Positions 39,595 to 50,312 of a stretch of 64,000 nt of DNA are shown here, piece by piece. Position numbers and translations under genes: made by a program. The notes beneath the pieces are model-generated. The model saw only the letters and a list, made by a program, of their open reading frames with translations, did no database searches and had not been told where the DNA came from. Origin of the DNA: Paulinella micropora (lineage: Eukaryota; Cercozoa; Imbricatea; Euglyphida; Paulinellidae); assembly GCA_019918135.1 (NCBI GenBank), contig WBZZ01005950.1, positions 21,001 to 85,000 of the forward strand, written 5' to 3'. Position 1 is the first letter of the stretch; each line of letters opens with the position of its first letter.

Positions 39595-41298
39595 CTAGGC
39601 GGCGAGTTCGGTGATGGTCACTAGGCTCTGTTGGCCGGGGGCCGTCGTGTAGCTGTTGGCGCCCTGCGTGGTGCCCTTCACTTGCAGCCACACGCAGCCC
39701 CCGGCCTGCACGTCCAGCGCGCCCGCCAGACTGAGCGCGGCGCCGTTTCCCCAGGCGGTGGCGCCGTCCCCGCGAGCGCTCGCGGCCAGCCAGCGCGGCC
39801 CCTGGTAGAGCTCGGGATTGGTCAAGACGTCGTTGGGGACTGTGAGCACAAACCCCGCCTCGAATGCGAACCCGCCCGGGTTGACGGTGTTCTGCATCCC
39901 AAGCTGCGCAGTCACTAGCCAGCGCCTAGTCATCCCAAACACGTTGCACCACGCTGTATAGTTACTTGCCATATTCTGCTGGGTGATCCGTCCCGCGGTC
40001 GGCGCGACGAGCGGCGTGTAGCTGAGTAGCAGCCCGCCCGCCACGTCGTGCGTGAAGGTTTGCGTAGCCGTTGACACCCATTGGCCGGCAGCGAAGGTGG
40101 CCGCGTCGATAGCCCCCGCGCTGTCGAGCTGCAGCAGCCGCGCCTGTGAGGGCAGTGACGACGGCAGCAACAGGTTGACGCCGCCGCGGCTCGCGATCGT
40201 GCTCAAACCCACGCGCAGCAGCTGCTGGGTCTGCGCGAAAGCGTAGTCGACGTACGCCCTGTTGACGAGGCGCGTGGACTCGGACGGCCACGCTATTTCT
40301 TCCCAATCGAAACGTACTTGCTTGAGGGTACAGGGTTGCTTCAACGTCGGCTGCAGCTACAATGTCAGGAAATCGACGTAAATAGTCGGCACGAGCAACT
40401 CCCAGTAGCGGGCTCTGGCTGTGCTAGCGGGCTCCAGCACATACCAGTACTCCCTGCTGCCGGACCACGTATACGCACTAGCTTGTGTGTGCCATAGATC
40501 CCACTGTACGCCGTTGAGTGACGTAGCGACGTACCAAGTGGTGGGCGCACAGTTAAAGGAATATGTACTCAGAGCAGTAATCCGAAGAGCTGCTTTGAGG
40601 TAATAGCGACGAAGCAGTACGACTCGTCCAAAGTCGAGCCGGAGCCACTCGCCAGTGTAGTTGACGCCAGAGTACAGCCTCGTGGCGTTGGACAAATAAA
40701 GCAGCGAGCTGTTCCAGACCGCCGCCGAGGACCAGTAGTTTTCCTGCGGATTGTTCGCGAAGTCCCACGTTACTCCGAAAGCCCCGAACGCGTCTCCCTG
40801 CCGCGTAGCCTTGCCCGTGAAGGTGGCGCCGAGAGAGACCGTCGCGGAGGAGGCGGACGCGACGAGTGGTGCGGGAGTCGTGTTATTGGTCATGTTCAGG
40901 CTCGCGTTCACAAAATTCGTCTGGTTGGGCATGGAGTCTGGGAGCGGCAGGCTGTGCGCGTCCAGGGCATTGACGTGGGCCAGCAGCGCGGCCACGGTAG
41001 CCGCGCCGAGCTGGGCCGCCGAGACCTGGTGCGGGTTGTCGTAGTCGGCCAGGTGCGCCGGGCACACGCTCTGGCAGTCGGGCGGCGGCTGGCCGTGCGC
41101 GCTCGCGTTGTGGACGTGGGCCAGCAGCGCCCCCACGGTAGCCGCGCCGAGCTGGGCCGCCGAGACCCGGTGCGGGTTGTCGTAGTCGGCCAGGTGCGCC
41201 GGGCACACGCTCTGGCAGTCGGGCACGTACTGGCACCCCGCTCTGCACCGAACCGCCAGCAGCAACCAAGGCCATAACGCTAAGACTGTTGGTGGCAT
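39595..41298 (-). CDS. Secreted tail-fibre-like/discoidin protein with in-frame TAG
   Basis: ATG 41298, final TAG 39595; TAG at 40357-40359 (codon 314) interrupts, with the frame continuing. Residues 1-21 are a signal peptide. Residues ~25-120 are two near-identical ~47-aa repeats, each with C-x3-C and a DYDNPHxVSAAQLGA motif that resembles the NPHxVTxxQLG module of phage tail fibres. Residues ~140-313 form a discoidin (F5/8 C-like) domain with N-glycosylation sites. After the stop, a VNRAYVDYA segment and a beta-rich C-terminal ~240 residues look like a tail-fibre stem and a C1q/TNF-like head. Attachment role is inferred. Confidence 0.75.
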
Positions 41299-41820
41299 TG
41301 GCTAGTGCTTTGTCTGGTGTTCTGTCCCTTGCCCCTTTTTTTCCTTCTTTTGCGCTAACGTGCGGCTCGCGACGCGGACAGCCAGCCTAGAGAGGGGAGG
41401 GTCCGCGCCCGCCCCCCCTCCCTGCCCGGCGGTGCGCACTGCAGCGCCAGCCTCCCCAGCCCCGTTTCTCCCTCCCTCTCCCCTTCCCTGCTCAGCACGC
41501 TCACGAGCGCCAAGGCGTGGCGGCAGTCCCCGCAGGCGTTGGCCACGTCGCCGCGGGCGGCTAGTCACCAGCCAGCGCCACACAGGCAGTACGCGGGCCA
41601 CGACCGAGCGCCCGTGAGGGGGGAGATAGACTTCCGGCGGGCGGGGGCCAATACTCGCGTCCGGGCGGGGGGGGGGGGGGGGCGGACGGCGGCGCCCCCC
41701 CCGCGCCACGACCGCGCCCGCCGCCCCGTCCCCCCCCCCCCCCCCCCCCCCCCATCCTCCCTCCTTGCACGCCCCCCCCCCCTGCCCCTATGGACACGCA
41801 GCCCAGAAAAGCTCCCTCTC
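41299..41820. promoter_or_regulatory. Divergent intergenic region with G16 and C24 runs
   Basis: Between the secreted protein (minus) and the zinc-binding protein (plus). It contains a run of 16 G (41667-41682) and one of 24 C (41730-41753), plus mixed sequence at 41340-41640. The long runs could form quadruplex or i-motif structures. No TATA box is obvious. Confidence 0.45.
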
Positions 41821-42339
41821 ATGTCGGCGGCCGACCACGCCAGGGACGCCCCGGGGCAGACCAGACAAGTGCAGTGCGCGGAGTGCACGGGGGCCTGTGT
41901 CGTGCTAGCCTCGGTGCTACAGGTGTGCTCGCAGTGCCGAAAAGCGGAGCTGTACCTGTGCCCACACAAGGGGTGCTTTGCCGACGTGTGCTTCGAGTGT
42001 GGCCTGCTCACACGGCCGCACGTCTGCCTCTCGAAATGCCTAGCCGGGTGTATAGCCGGGGGGAAGGGCCCCGCGCGGCGCGAGCACGGGTGGCGGGGGG
42101 CGCGGGCCGCGGTGTCGCCAGCCGCCGCACCGCCGGCCGCCGCGCCCGGCGGTCCGTCTCGATTGCCTTGGTGGGTCCGCCAGGGCCCCGCGCGAGACAA
42201 GGTAAGCCTCCCAGAGACGCGCTCCCGGCAGCCGCGATCTACCAGCGCAGTCCCCTCGCACCTAAGCAAACCAACCAGCGGAGCTTCCGCGTCTGGCGCA
42301 GCCGGGACCAACCCCCTCCCCCCCCCGGACCTGGCCTGA
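41821..42339 (+). CDS. Small Cys-rich zinc-binding protein (172 aa)
   Basis: ATG 41821 to TGA 42337. Residues ~18-76 carry a Cys/His array: C-x2-C-x3-C ... C-x2-C ... C-x-H-x2-C ... C-x2-C ... H-x-C, which should bind two zinc ions in a B-box/ZZ- or RING-like manner. The rest is Ala/Pro/Ser/Arg-rich and disordered. An ATG at 41790 opens another frame and is less likely. The minisatellite starts immediately after the stop. Confidence 0.6.
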   Translation: MSAADHARDAPGQTRQVQCAECTGACVVLASVLQVCSQCRKAELYLCPHKGCFADVCFECGLLTRPHVCLSKCLAGCIAGGKGPARREHGWRGARAAVSPAAAPPAAAPGGPSRLPWWVRQGPARDKVSLPETRSRQPRSTSAVPSHLSKPTSGASASGAAGTNPLPPPDLA

Positions 42340-42349
42340 GTGCACACAG

Positions 42350-43150
42350 AGGTTAGCAGTCTATCCCCCCCTCCAAGATTGGCACAGAGGTTAGCGTTCC
42401 CCCCCCCCTACACTGACACAGAGGTTAGCGTTCCACCCCCCCCCCTACACTGACACAGAGGTTAGCGTTCCACCCCCCCCCCCTACACTGACACAGAGGT
42501 TAGCGTTCCACCCCCCCCCCCCCCCCCCGCGCTCACAGAGGTTAGCGTCCCACCCCCCCCTCCAAGATTGGCACAGAGGTTAGCGCTCTGCCCCCCCCCC
42601 CCTACACTGACACAGAGGTTAGCATTCCACCCCCCCCCCCCTACACTCACACAGAGGTTAGCGTTCCACCTCCCCCCCCCCCGGCGCTCACAGAGGTTAG
42701 CGTTCCACCCCCCCCTACACTGACACAGAGGTTAGCGTTCCACCCCCTCCCCGCGCTCACAGAGGTTAGCGTTCCAACCCCCCCTACACTCACACAGAGG
42801 TTAGCGTTCCACCCCCCCCCCCTACACTCACACAGAGGTTAGCGTTCCACCCCCTCCCCGCGCTCACAGAGGTTAGCGTTCCACCCCCTCCCCGCGCTCA
42901 CAGAGGTTAGCGTTCCACCCCCCCCTACACTCACACAGAGGTTAGCGTTCCACCCCCCCCCCCCGCACTGACACAAAGGTTAGCGTTCCACCCCCCCCCC
43001 TCACTCACAGAGGATAGCGTTCCCCCCCCCCCTCCCTCCCCAACACTCACACAGAGGTTAAGCGTTCCACCCCCTCCCCAACACTCACACAGAGGTTAGC
43101 GTTCCATCCACCCGCCTCCCTACACTGACACTGAGGTTAGCGTTCTCGGC
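42350..43150. repeat. ~36-bp C-rich minisatellite, about 22 copies
   Basis: A core of CACAGAGGTTAGCGTTCCAC followed by a run of 5-18 C and then TACACTGA or GCGCT is repeated about 22 times, with unit length varying from about 29 to 40 bp mainly through the C run. There is no open frame across it. The strict core with variable homopolymer spacer suggests a structural or cis-acting element (replication origin, cleavage/packaging signal or recombination site); none of these is shown. Confidence 0.9.
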
Positions 43151-43704
43151 TTCCCCCCACCACCCAAAGGCTGGGTTGCGGCCTCTCTCCATGCGGCACT
43201 CTGGACCTCACTCCTGGGCCCAATCTCTGTCCGGGGGAGGCCGCCGCCCCCCCCCCCCCCCGGGGGGGGCAGGACCTTTTCCGTGCCCTGGCGCTGACGG
43301 GGGCCGCAGAAGACTGGCTCAGCCTCTTAGCCAGGCACTCTCTCCTGCCTGTCAGGCCTGTACCGCAGTCCAGTTTACTTAAATCCCTAGCAGTGCTGGC
43401 TCAGGGTGCGTGTGTCTGTGTTCAGCAGGCTTAGGCTGCTTGGTGTTCCGAATCAGCCCTGTTCGTAGCATCTTGGCCGTTAGCCCGGGACAACTGTCCG
43501 AGCCACCGGCGCCGGCTCTCAACCCCCACTAAGTAGTACGGAAGGAGAGGCTGACTCCCCTCTCTCGCTCTCGTGCTCTTTTTCTTTCCTTCTCTCCTCT
43601 CCCTCTCTCTCCCTCTCTCTCTCTCCCTCTCTCCCTCTGCCTGCTGCTGCCCAGTGCGTCTGTCCTAGGCAGTAAACAGCTACCAACGACGACGCCAGCC
43701 GGCC
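43151..43704. promoter_or_regulatory. Intergenic region with pyrimidine tract
   Basis: Follows the minisatellite and precedes the giant LRR gene. It includes C and G runs at 43247-43268 and a CT-rich microsatellite at about 43557-43640. Only a short shadow frame is present. The CT tract could be a promoter-proximal element of the gene at 43705. Confidence 0.4.
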
Positions 43705-46700
43705 ATGTCACACTCGTGCGCGCGCTGCGGCAAAGCAGGCGACAAGCGGGCGCAATCACCTGAGCTGGGGAGGGACGTGGTGCTGCAAGAACTCTGCACA
43801 GATATTAAGGCTTACCTGGACGGCCCTACTTCACTGGTGCATGTGTACCCGAGCCTGTCCTACTCGGAAGAGGACATGGCTTGGGTCACACTGCTTGGCC
43901 GAGGCAGCCGTTACTTGAATGAACTGGATTTGGATTCTGAAGACGGTGCACCCACGAACCTACGCCGGTTACTAGAGCTTGGCCGTGTGCAACCGAACGC
44001 CCTATCGCAACCGAAGGACGTATTAAAGAGCATGGCAGGCCGGAAACCAGCGGAACAGGACTGGCGCACCTGCACATCCCACCCCATCTTTGCTTGCGAT
44101 TTAGCGACCGGCATATACCAGCGGATGCTGGCGGCGCTGAGTTGCTGGAACTCCTGTTTTCTCAAGCCTGGCCCAGGCTGGCTACGCATGGGGTCTGGGA
44201 GTTTGTAACCACAAGCTTCGTCACCAACGTCAAGATGCTGGTTCGCTTGCAGAAGTGCAGGCAAGAACAAGGTCTGGGGAATCTCCCCTTCAGCTCCGTC
44301 ACCCTCGACTTCCTTCCGACTCAGTTGCCGGGCGAGACGCTGGCGAAACTGCTGGGAAAGCTGGCTCGTGTTAAGGTGAACTGTCTGCGCCTGGGCTTCC
44401 CGCAAGACTCTATGCGCGTAGACGCTAATGTGCTTGACATGCTCTGGGATTCGATACCTTCCTGCTGCACCGAGCTGCAACTGTCGAACTACCTGGCACG
44501 GGAGGCGGGGAGGATACAAAGGATTACCACTTTGCACACTTCTGGCAGCAGCACCCACGATTGGCAAGGTTGTACTCACTGTATCAAGACGATGGCAACG
44601 GCGACGACAAGCTGCCCAGAAACCTTTTCAGCGCCAAGCGGGTGAAGGAGGTGGAGCTCAACCCCCTGGCTGGCGCCTCCTTGCCTGCGTTGGGCAAATT
44701 GGAGGAACTCACCTGCCTCAACATCAAGGTAGGCACGCTCAACGAGAACAGGGTGCAAGAATACGGAGCGGTGTTCAAGAAGAGCCAAAGGAGTCTGCGG
44801 AGCCTGACGCTCCGGTACAGCTCCGCGAATGACGTGGCGCGACAAACGCTGCACACAAGCGTCCGCGACTGTAAGAGTCTCACGTCGTGCACCCTGTCCA
44901 CCACTGCGGCAGACCTGCTCCGTGCAGAGGGAAGTCCGCCTTGTTGGGCAGACCTCAAGGTACTGCGGCTCTACATAAACCGGCCAGAAGGTAGGGGTGG
45001 CGAGACCGATCACCTCCGGCTGTCAGCCTTGTTGGCAGGTTGGTGTCGAGTGAGCCGGCTGCAAGAACTCGCAATCTACGCACCGCAAGGGTCTTCGCCA
45101 TGTTGTGACCTCGTGGCGACGTCAGCAGAATGGAGGGAAATGAAGAGTCTGAGCCAGTTGACGCTAGCAGGCCTGGCACATCTCTCCGACGCTCCAACAC
45201 CGCCAGGCCTATCGAGCCTGCGGTTGAGAGGCCTTGGCCGGCTGGACTACGACCAGCAGCTGCAGCTGTTTTCTGCTACGGCGGAAAATAAGTTGCAAAA
45301 GCTCGAACTCGTCGACTGTACCTGGCTGACCGAAAGCTTGGTCCAACGACGTCTGATTGCGCTGCCCAATCTAAAACGACTGGGGCTGAGCAAGGCCACC
45401 TACGGCGAGTCGGATGAGTGGGCCTCGTGTCTGGCTGAATTCCAGGACCACAGGAGCAAGAGGTGGAGGGGCAAGCCCATAGTTGTGCTCGAGCTCAACA
45501 AGCGCTGCTTTTCTGGGCCGCAGCTAACAAGGCTGTGGAACAGCCGCACTCCTGTGTGGCTTACGCGACAGTACTCCGACCCCGGCGACCACAAGCGGGG
45601 TGGCCGCTCCCGCGGTCGCGGGAGACTGTCTGCTCCTCCAGCAGAGGCCAAGGATGCAGGCACGAAACTGTTACTGGCCTTGTTCGGGGTTGGCACGCGC
45701 GAGGAACGAGACATGCAAGAGCTGAGCGAGGAAGTTGCGGACGAGCAACGACGGGTGTACCTGCAGGAGTTAGTATACCACCAATGGCTGCCAGGCACTA
45801 GGTTGGAAATCCCAGCCGACGTCACACTCACGTTTACTGCCACCAACCTCTTCGACCTGTTGGACGAGAAAAGCTGGCGTAAGCTGCCTTGGTTGCAGCT
45901 GCCGCAGCATTTGCGGTGGTCCTTCCTCTCGACTGACTTCAGCCAAAACTGCCGCTTGCTCTTGCACGTGGCCAAGTGCTGGCCTAGCGGCAGCCCCCAC
46001 TTGGCTTCTGTGCGCATAGTCTGTACCGGCACGTCCCCGACCCAGGAGCATCTGTTGCGGCTAGCGTCGCTGCCAATCCATAGCCTACACCTAGATTACA
46101 ACGGGGACCAGCGAGCTCCAGTCTGGCGGTGGTACCAAGCGCCCCCGACAGTGCGGGAGCTGACCGTCTCTAGCCTAGACTGGGAGGCGCATCGAGATCT
46201 AGACCACTCAACTGCACTGCTACAGCTCAGCAGACTCGTGCTGCACGACTGCCGAGCACCCCCTCGGTGCCTGCTCCGGCAGCTCGTAGCAGGCGCTGCA
46301 CTCACGCTGAGTACGTGTAGCGAGGTACCCCATCCGCCCCAGGGGTTCGGTCCGTTGTCGGAACTGTCGTCTGCAGTACAGACTCGAGGTACCACGGGGC
46401 CTCCGAGTCCATGTATAATTTCGCCAAGAAAGCGCTCGGTCTCTCTCGTACAACCCTGAAGACATTTAAGTTCGAGGTTACTAGGTGGCCAAGAAAAGAG
46501 GCCCGGGCTCGGCGACAGCAGCAACGGGTAGTGTACGCCCTTGTCGGGCACTGCGTAGGGCTGACCCGGCTCCAGCTGACAGCGCTTAGTATACCGAGCA
46601 TGCTCGGCGGCACTGATCATGGTTTACCCGCTCTTCAACAGCTGGAGATCCTCTCCTTAGCGACGCGGCGTCGACAACCGGGTCGAGTGTCCGACGTCCT

Positions 46701-47235
46701 GCGCGTGTTCGGACCAGGGTCGCCTGCTCTACAGGAGGTAGCCATCAAGGCCGTACGTTATACCCGGAAGTCGGGGTACCGCTGCGTGGAGCTGCAGGAC
46801 GGCGATTGGGCTCGCCTGCAAGGAGTGCAGAAGCTCACCCTCTCCGACTTGGATGTGGTGAGGAGCACGATACCACCAATGCTACGACTAACCCAGCTGG
46901 CGATAGACGATACCTATCTGTCTTATCCCCAGCTGCAGACTATGCTCCAGCCTCTGTTGCAGGAGCTAGAAGTGAGGCTTCACTCATTTCGACAGGCTGT
47001 CTGGTTCGACGGGACCGTCCTGGTGGAACTGGTGGCGAAGATCGAGACCCTGCGGAAATTATCTTTGTGCTTGGAGAAACCGGACCCGGAGTAATACAGG
47101 CGCCTGGCGGATTTCAACAGGGTTAGAAAGAATAAGGGCTTTGCCCCGGTCGACATCTACTGGTATTGCTGGCCGGATACCATGAATAGGGAGGCAATAG
47201 AAGTTCTGGCTGCAGAGGAAAGTTCCATCTCGTAG
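43705..47235 (+). CDS. Giant LRR protein, multiply interrupted
   Basis: About 1,170 codons of leucine-rich repeat-like sequence from ATG 43705 to TAG 47233. Four frames are used in turn: 43705 to ~44060, ~44060 to ~44540, ~44560 to ~46430, and ~46430 onwards; a TAA at 47092-47094 then interrupts the last frame, which continues for 46 more residues. The breaks are not at homopolymers. Residues 5-10 hold a C-x2-C pair. Repeats are irregular, of the form L-x2-L-x-L ... with charged loops; no F-box is clear. GC is lower than that of neighbouring genes, mainly in the first part. The combination of several scattered breaks looks like gene decay. No signal peptide. Confidence 0.6.
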
Positions 47236-47512
47236 AGCTATTTCCTGACGAGTAAGCCGAGCCTAGTCTGCTGCAAGTAAAATCCCAGGCGGTGCTTGCT
47301 CAAGGTGCAGATATAGCCTAGCTTAGGCCTGGGGCAGGGTGTACTGGCGCAGCCCGGCCCCTGTCCCCCGCCCCGGCTGTTAGTACCGGCCAACCGTCGT
47401 CAGCGCCGCCGGCCGGCAACCTCCCGGTCGCTCAGCCGCAGCGCAAGACTATTTTTTTATTTAATTTTAGGCACACGTAAGACAGAAAAACGCGAGCTCA
47501 CTCCGAGCCCGC
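47236..47512. terminator. Intergenic region with minus-strand AATAAA
   Basis: TTTATT at 47456-47461 is AATAAA on the minus strand, about 55 nt past the RING gene stop at 47513, within an AT-rich patch (47450-47470). The remaining spacer between these convergent genes shows nothing else. Confidence 0.6.
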
Positions 47513-48394
47513 TTAGATCGGCACCACCCAGGTCTGGATGTCCCGCCGGCAGAAAGGACATTGGCGCAGGGCTGCCGCACACTCGCCACACGCGCGGGCG
47601 TGGCCGCAGGGGACAAACACGACGAGGGGCCGGGGGCCTTCTTCACAAATGTCACAGGTCCGTGCACGCGGGGGCTCTTCCTGCTCGGCGGCCTGCCGCA
47701 GCCGCTGGAGCTCGGCCTGCGCGGCCGCGACCTCGGCGGCCAGCCCGAGCCGTGCCCTCCGCAGGCCCTTGACTGCGCCTAACAATTCGGCCTGTTCGGC
47801 GCGGAGCTCTCTGCCACGGGCGCTGAGCGTCTCGTGCTGGGAGGTCAGCCTGTCCACCTCAGACTGCAGCCTCTTTTGTTCGCGGGCCAGCCTCTTGTTG
47901 CAAGCCCGCAGCCTTTTGCCCTTCTCCAGCGCCGGCTGCCACGGGCTGGGGACGCCGCCGGCCACGGGCGGCGCCGGGTTGGGTGCTGGTGCTGGCGCTG
48001 TCTCGGCCCGCACCGGCCCGTCGCTCGCTCCACCCGCGCCGTGGGGCCAGGCCCGTCCGGCGCCTGGCTCCAGCAGCACGCCGAGGGCTGGCCCCGGCGG
48101 ATCCTGCGGATCCTGCGGCGAGGGGAGGGACGGCGCGAGGTACGCCTGGTCACGGCGCAGCCGGGGCCCCAGGGGCTCCCAGGCGGCGGCGGCCGCCGTG
48201 GCCGGCGGCTCGTCGCGCCGGGGGTCAGCCGCGGCCGGCGGCTCGTCGCGCTGGGGGTCAGCCGCGGCCGGCGGTTCGTTCAGGAGGCTTCTGGCGGCGC
48301 GTTCGATAGCCTGCAGTAATTGCACTGCCGAGGCCGGGCTGCGGAGCCCCCGGGCAGTCGGGCCTTGAGCCGCCACCACTGCACACCCATGCAC
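47513..48394 (-). CDS. C-terminal RING-finger (C3HC4) with coiled coil
   Basis: Ends at TAG 47513. The last ~50 residues form a C3HC4 RING: C-x2-C-x12-C-x-H-x3-C-x2-C-x6-C-x2-C, typical of E3 ubiquitin ligases of the IAP/neuralized type at the C-terminus. A ~95-residue coiled coil rich in Leu/Glu/Arg precedes it, and before that short DEPPAAADPRR repeats and a Pro-rich linker. The frame contains no ATG at all (it opens at GTG 48392), and overlaps the next gene upstream by ~115 nt in another frame. It is therefore most likely the C-terminal part of one protein starting at 49606. Confidence 0.75.
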   Translation of the reverse strand: MHGCAVVAAQGPTARGLRSPASAVQLLQAIERAARSLLNEPPAAADPQRDEPPAAADPRRDEPPATAAAAAWEPLGPRLRRDQAYLAPSLPSPQDPQDPPGPALGVLLEPGAGRAWPHGAGGASDGPVRAETAPAPAPNPAPPVAGGVPSPWQPALEKGKRLRACNKRLAREQKRLQSEVDRLTSQHETLSARGRELRAEQAELLGAVKGLRRARLGLAAEVAAAQAELQRLRQAAEQEEPPRARTCDICEEGPRPLVVFVPCGHARACGECAAALRQCPFCRRDIQTWVVPI

Positions 48395-49606
48395 TGAGCC
48401 GCGTAGGAGTCCTGCTCACTAAGCCATTCACACTCGGGGTCCGCGCCGTAGTGGGCCAGGACATCCAGCGTGAGCCACACGCAGGCGAAGTCCTCGCTCG
48501 CCATCTTCACGCGAGGGTACTCGGCGCACAAGCCAGTGCAGAGTACTTCCAGCACCGTCTGGCTCCGCAGTTCGCACAGCAAAGGCGGCTCGCGCACTGG
48601 GGTGCCCAGCCCCAGGAAAGCGTGCAGGAGCAGGGGGGACCTCAGCAACACTGCCGCCACGGGCCACATCAGGCTCCGGCATTGCAGCAAGTCACCGGCC
48701 TCCAAGAAAACCGGCCGGAAGTCCTCGGGCGGCGACTGGAGCAGTGCGGCCCGCAGGATGGCTATGATCCGGCGAGCGTCGGCCACGTTCGGTTCGGCCA
48801 AGGGCACGCGCAGTTCACTCAGTATGTCCGCCAACAGCAGCTCCAGTGGGAACTTGGCCCCCGCACGCCTTCTGGCCGCACCGCGCCGGGCCCGCAAGCC
48901 CGCCAGGAAGGAGCGCAGCGTGCGCTCCGACGGAAACTTGGCCAGGGCCCTGGACCACAGTTTCGTCGCCACCGCCAGCCAGGCCAGGGCGAACGCCATG
49001 GGTGAGAGGGTGTTGAGCTGAACCTCCGCCAGCATCCGGCCGCCGGAGGCAGCCAGCTGAATGTCCGGGCCGGTGAGTAGTTCGGCGAAAACTTCGGGCG
49101 CTGCTTGGGCACAGGCCACTCTCCCCATCTCGGACGCCGGCGCTCCGCCGAGCAGGCACTCCACGTGCTGTCGTGCTGCCAGGGTGCACTGGCTCTGCAC
49201 CACCGCCAACCGTAGCTCTGTCCCCAGCGCCAGCGCTCCGTCCCACTCGGCCAGCTTTTCCTGGCTCCATTCCCGGAGCAGGCCAATGGCGTCTCGCACC
49301 TTGGCCCGTGCTGCGCGCAGGCAAGACAGCAACGCCTCATCTTCGCGCCGTCGGAGAAGTAGCGACCAGAGTCTTCCACAACTGCAGACCACCGGTCTCG
49401 AGGCTGCCGCTGTTCAGGTAGTACTCGAGTCGGCGCGCCTGTGACTCGGACCAACGCTCTTTCACGATACCCTGCAAGAGGCTCTCCCAGCCCTGGTCGA
49501 TGGGCGCGAGCGGTAACGCCACAGGCGGGCTGCGCGCGGCGGCGGGGGTAGTCGCGTGGGCGCCGCCGGTGGTGATCGCAGTCGTAGGCTGGTGACAGGA
49601 TGACAT
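48280..49606 (-). CDS. Helical N-terminal part of RING protein, frameshifted
   Basis: ATG at 49606 begins a Thr/Ala/Pro-rich leader and a ~50-residue helical segment; near 49390 the signal moves to another frame that runs to 48280. This part (~370 aa) is alpha-helical, Leu/Ala-rich with several Cys and looks like a helical repeat domain. Its last ~30 residues overlap the RING frame and lose protein character, so a second shift near 48330-48360 probably joins it to the RING segment, giving a ~690-aa E3-like protein. The substrate is unknown. Confidence 0.55.
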
Positions 49607-50312
49607 GCTCTGGGCTAGCGGCGGCTGTTGGAGCTTTAGTGAAAACGGCTTGGTGGCCCTCCCGGCGGAGGCCAGGGCGGCGGCCGGGCGGGGGAACACG
49701 CGCGCCCCCCCTCAGCCACACAGCACTCACACGCGCGCCGGGGGGGGGGCGCTGCCGCCGCCCCACTCACACGCGCGCGCCGGGGGGGGGGGGCGCTGCC
49801 GCCGCCCCACTCACATGCGCGCGCCGGCTGGACATCGACTCCGCACGCGTGCACGCCGGCTGGACGTCGACTCCACGCGCGCGCACGCCGGAGGAGGGAA
49901 ACGCCCGCCCCCTTTCCCCCCCCCCCCCTTGGACCTAGATCCGGCGTTCAAGCCCGCCGGGGGACCGCGCGCAGGTGCTTCCCCCCCCCCATCTACACAC
50001 ACACGCGCGCGCTGGACGAGGGGGGGGGAGGACCGCCGGCGCCCCCCTACGCGCGCGTCGGCTGGACGTCGACTCACGCGGGCACGCCGGCTGGACGCCG
50101 GCTCCCTCCCGCGCGCGCGCCGGAGGAGGAAAACGCCCTACCCCCCCCCCTCTCCCCCCTGGACCTAGATCCAGCGTCAGGCCTGCCGGGAAAGCTAGTG
50201 CTGCGCAGCCTAAAAAAGGAAACGTAGCTAGCCATCTTTTTTTTAGTTGGCTCTCTCTCTTTTTCTCTCTCTCTCACACACTCTCTCTGTCTCCCTGTCC
50301 GCGTTCAGACTC
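49607..50312. repeat. C/G-rich tandem repeat region, no gene
   Basis: Units built on CACTCACACGCGCGCCGGGGGGGCGCTGCCGCCGCCC style blocks (about 49720-49830) and on GCTGGACGTCGACTC (about 49825-50105) repeat imperfectly. A related pair CCTGGACCTAGATCC occurs at about 49928 and 50158. A CT microsatellite lies at 50243-50297. All frames are low complexity; I see no gene. Confidence 0.7.

Noticed and set aside
42350-43150. CRISPR-like array (regular repeats with spacers)
   Set aside because: The spacers are just C runs and short shared tails, not unique sequences; there are no cas genes, and the context is a eukaryotic virus.
42350-43150. Telomere repeat (GGTTAG in each unit)
   Set aside because: The hexamer occurs only once per ~36-bp unit and is not tandem.
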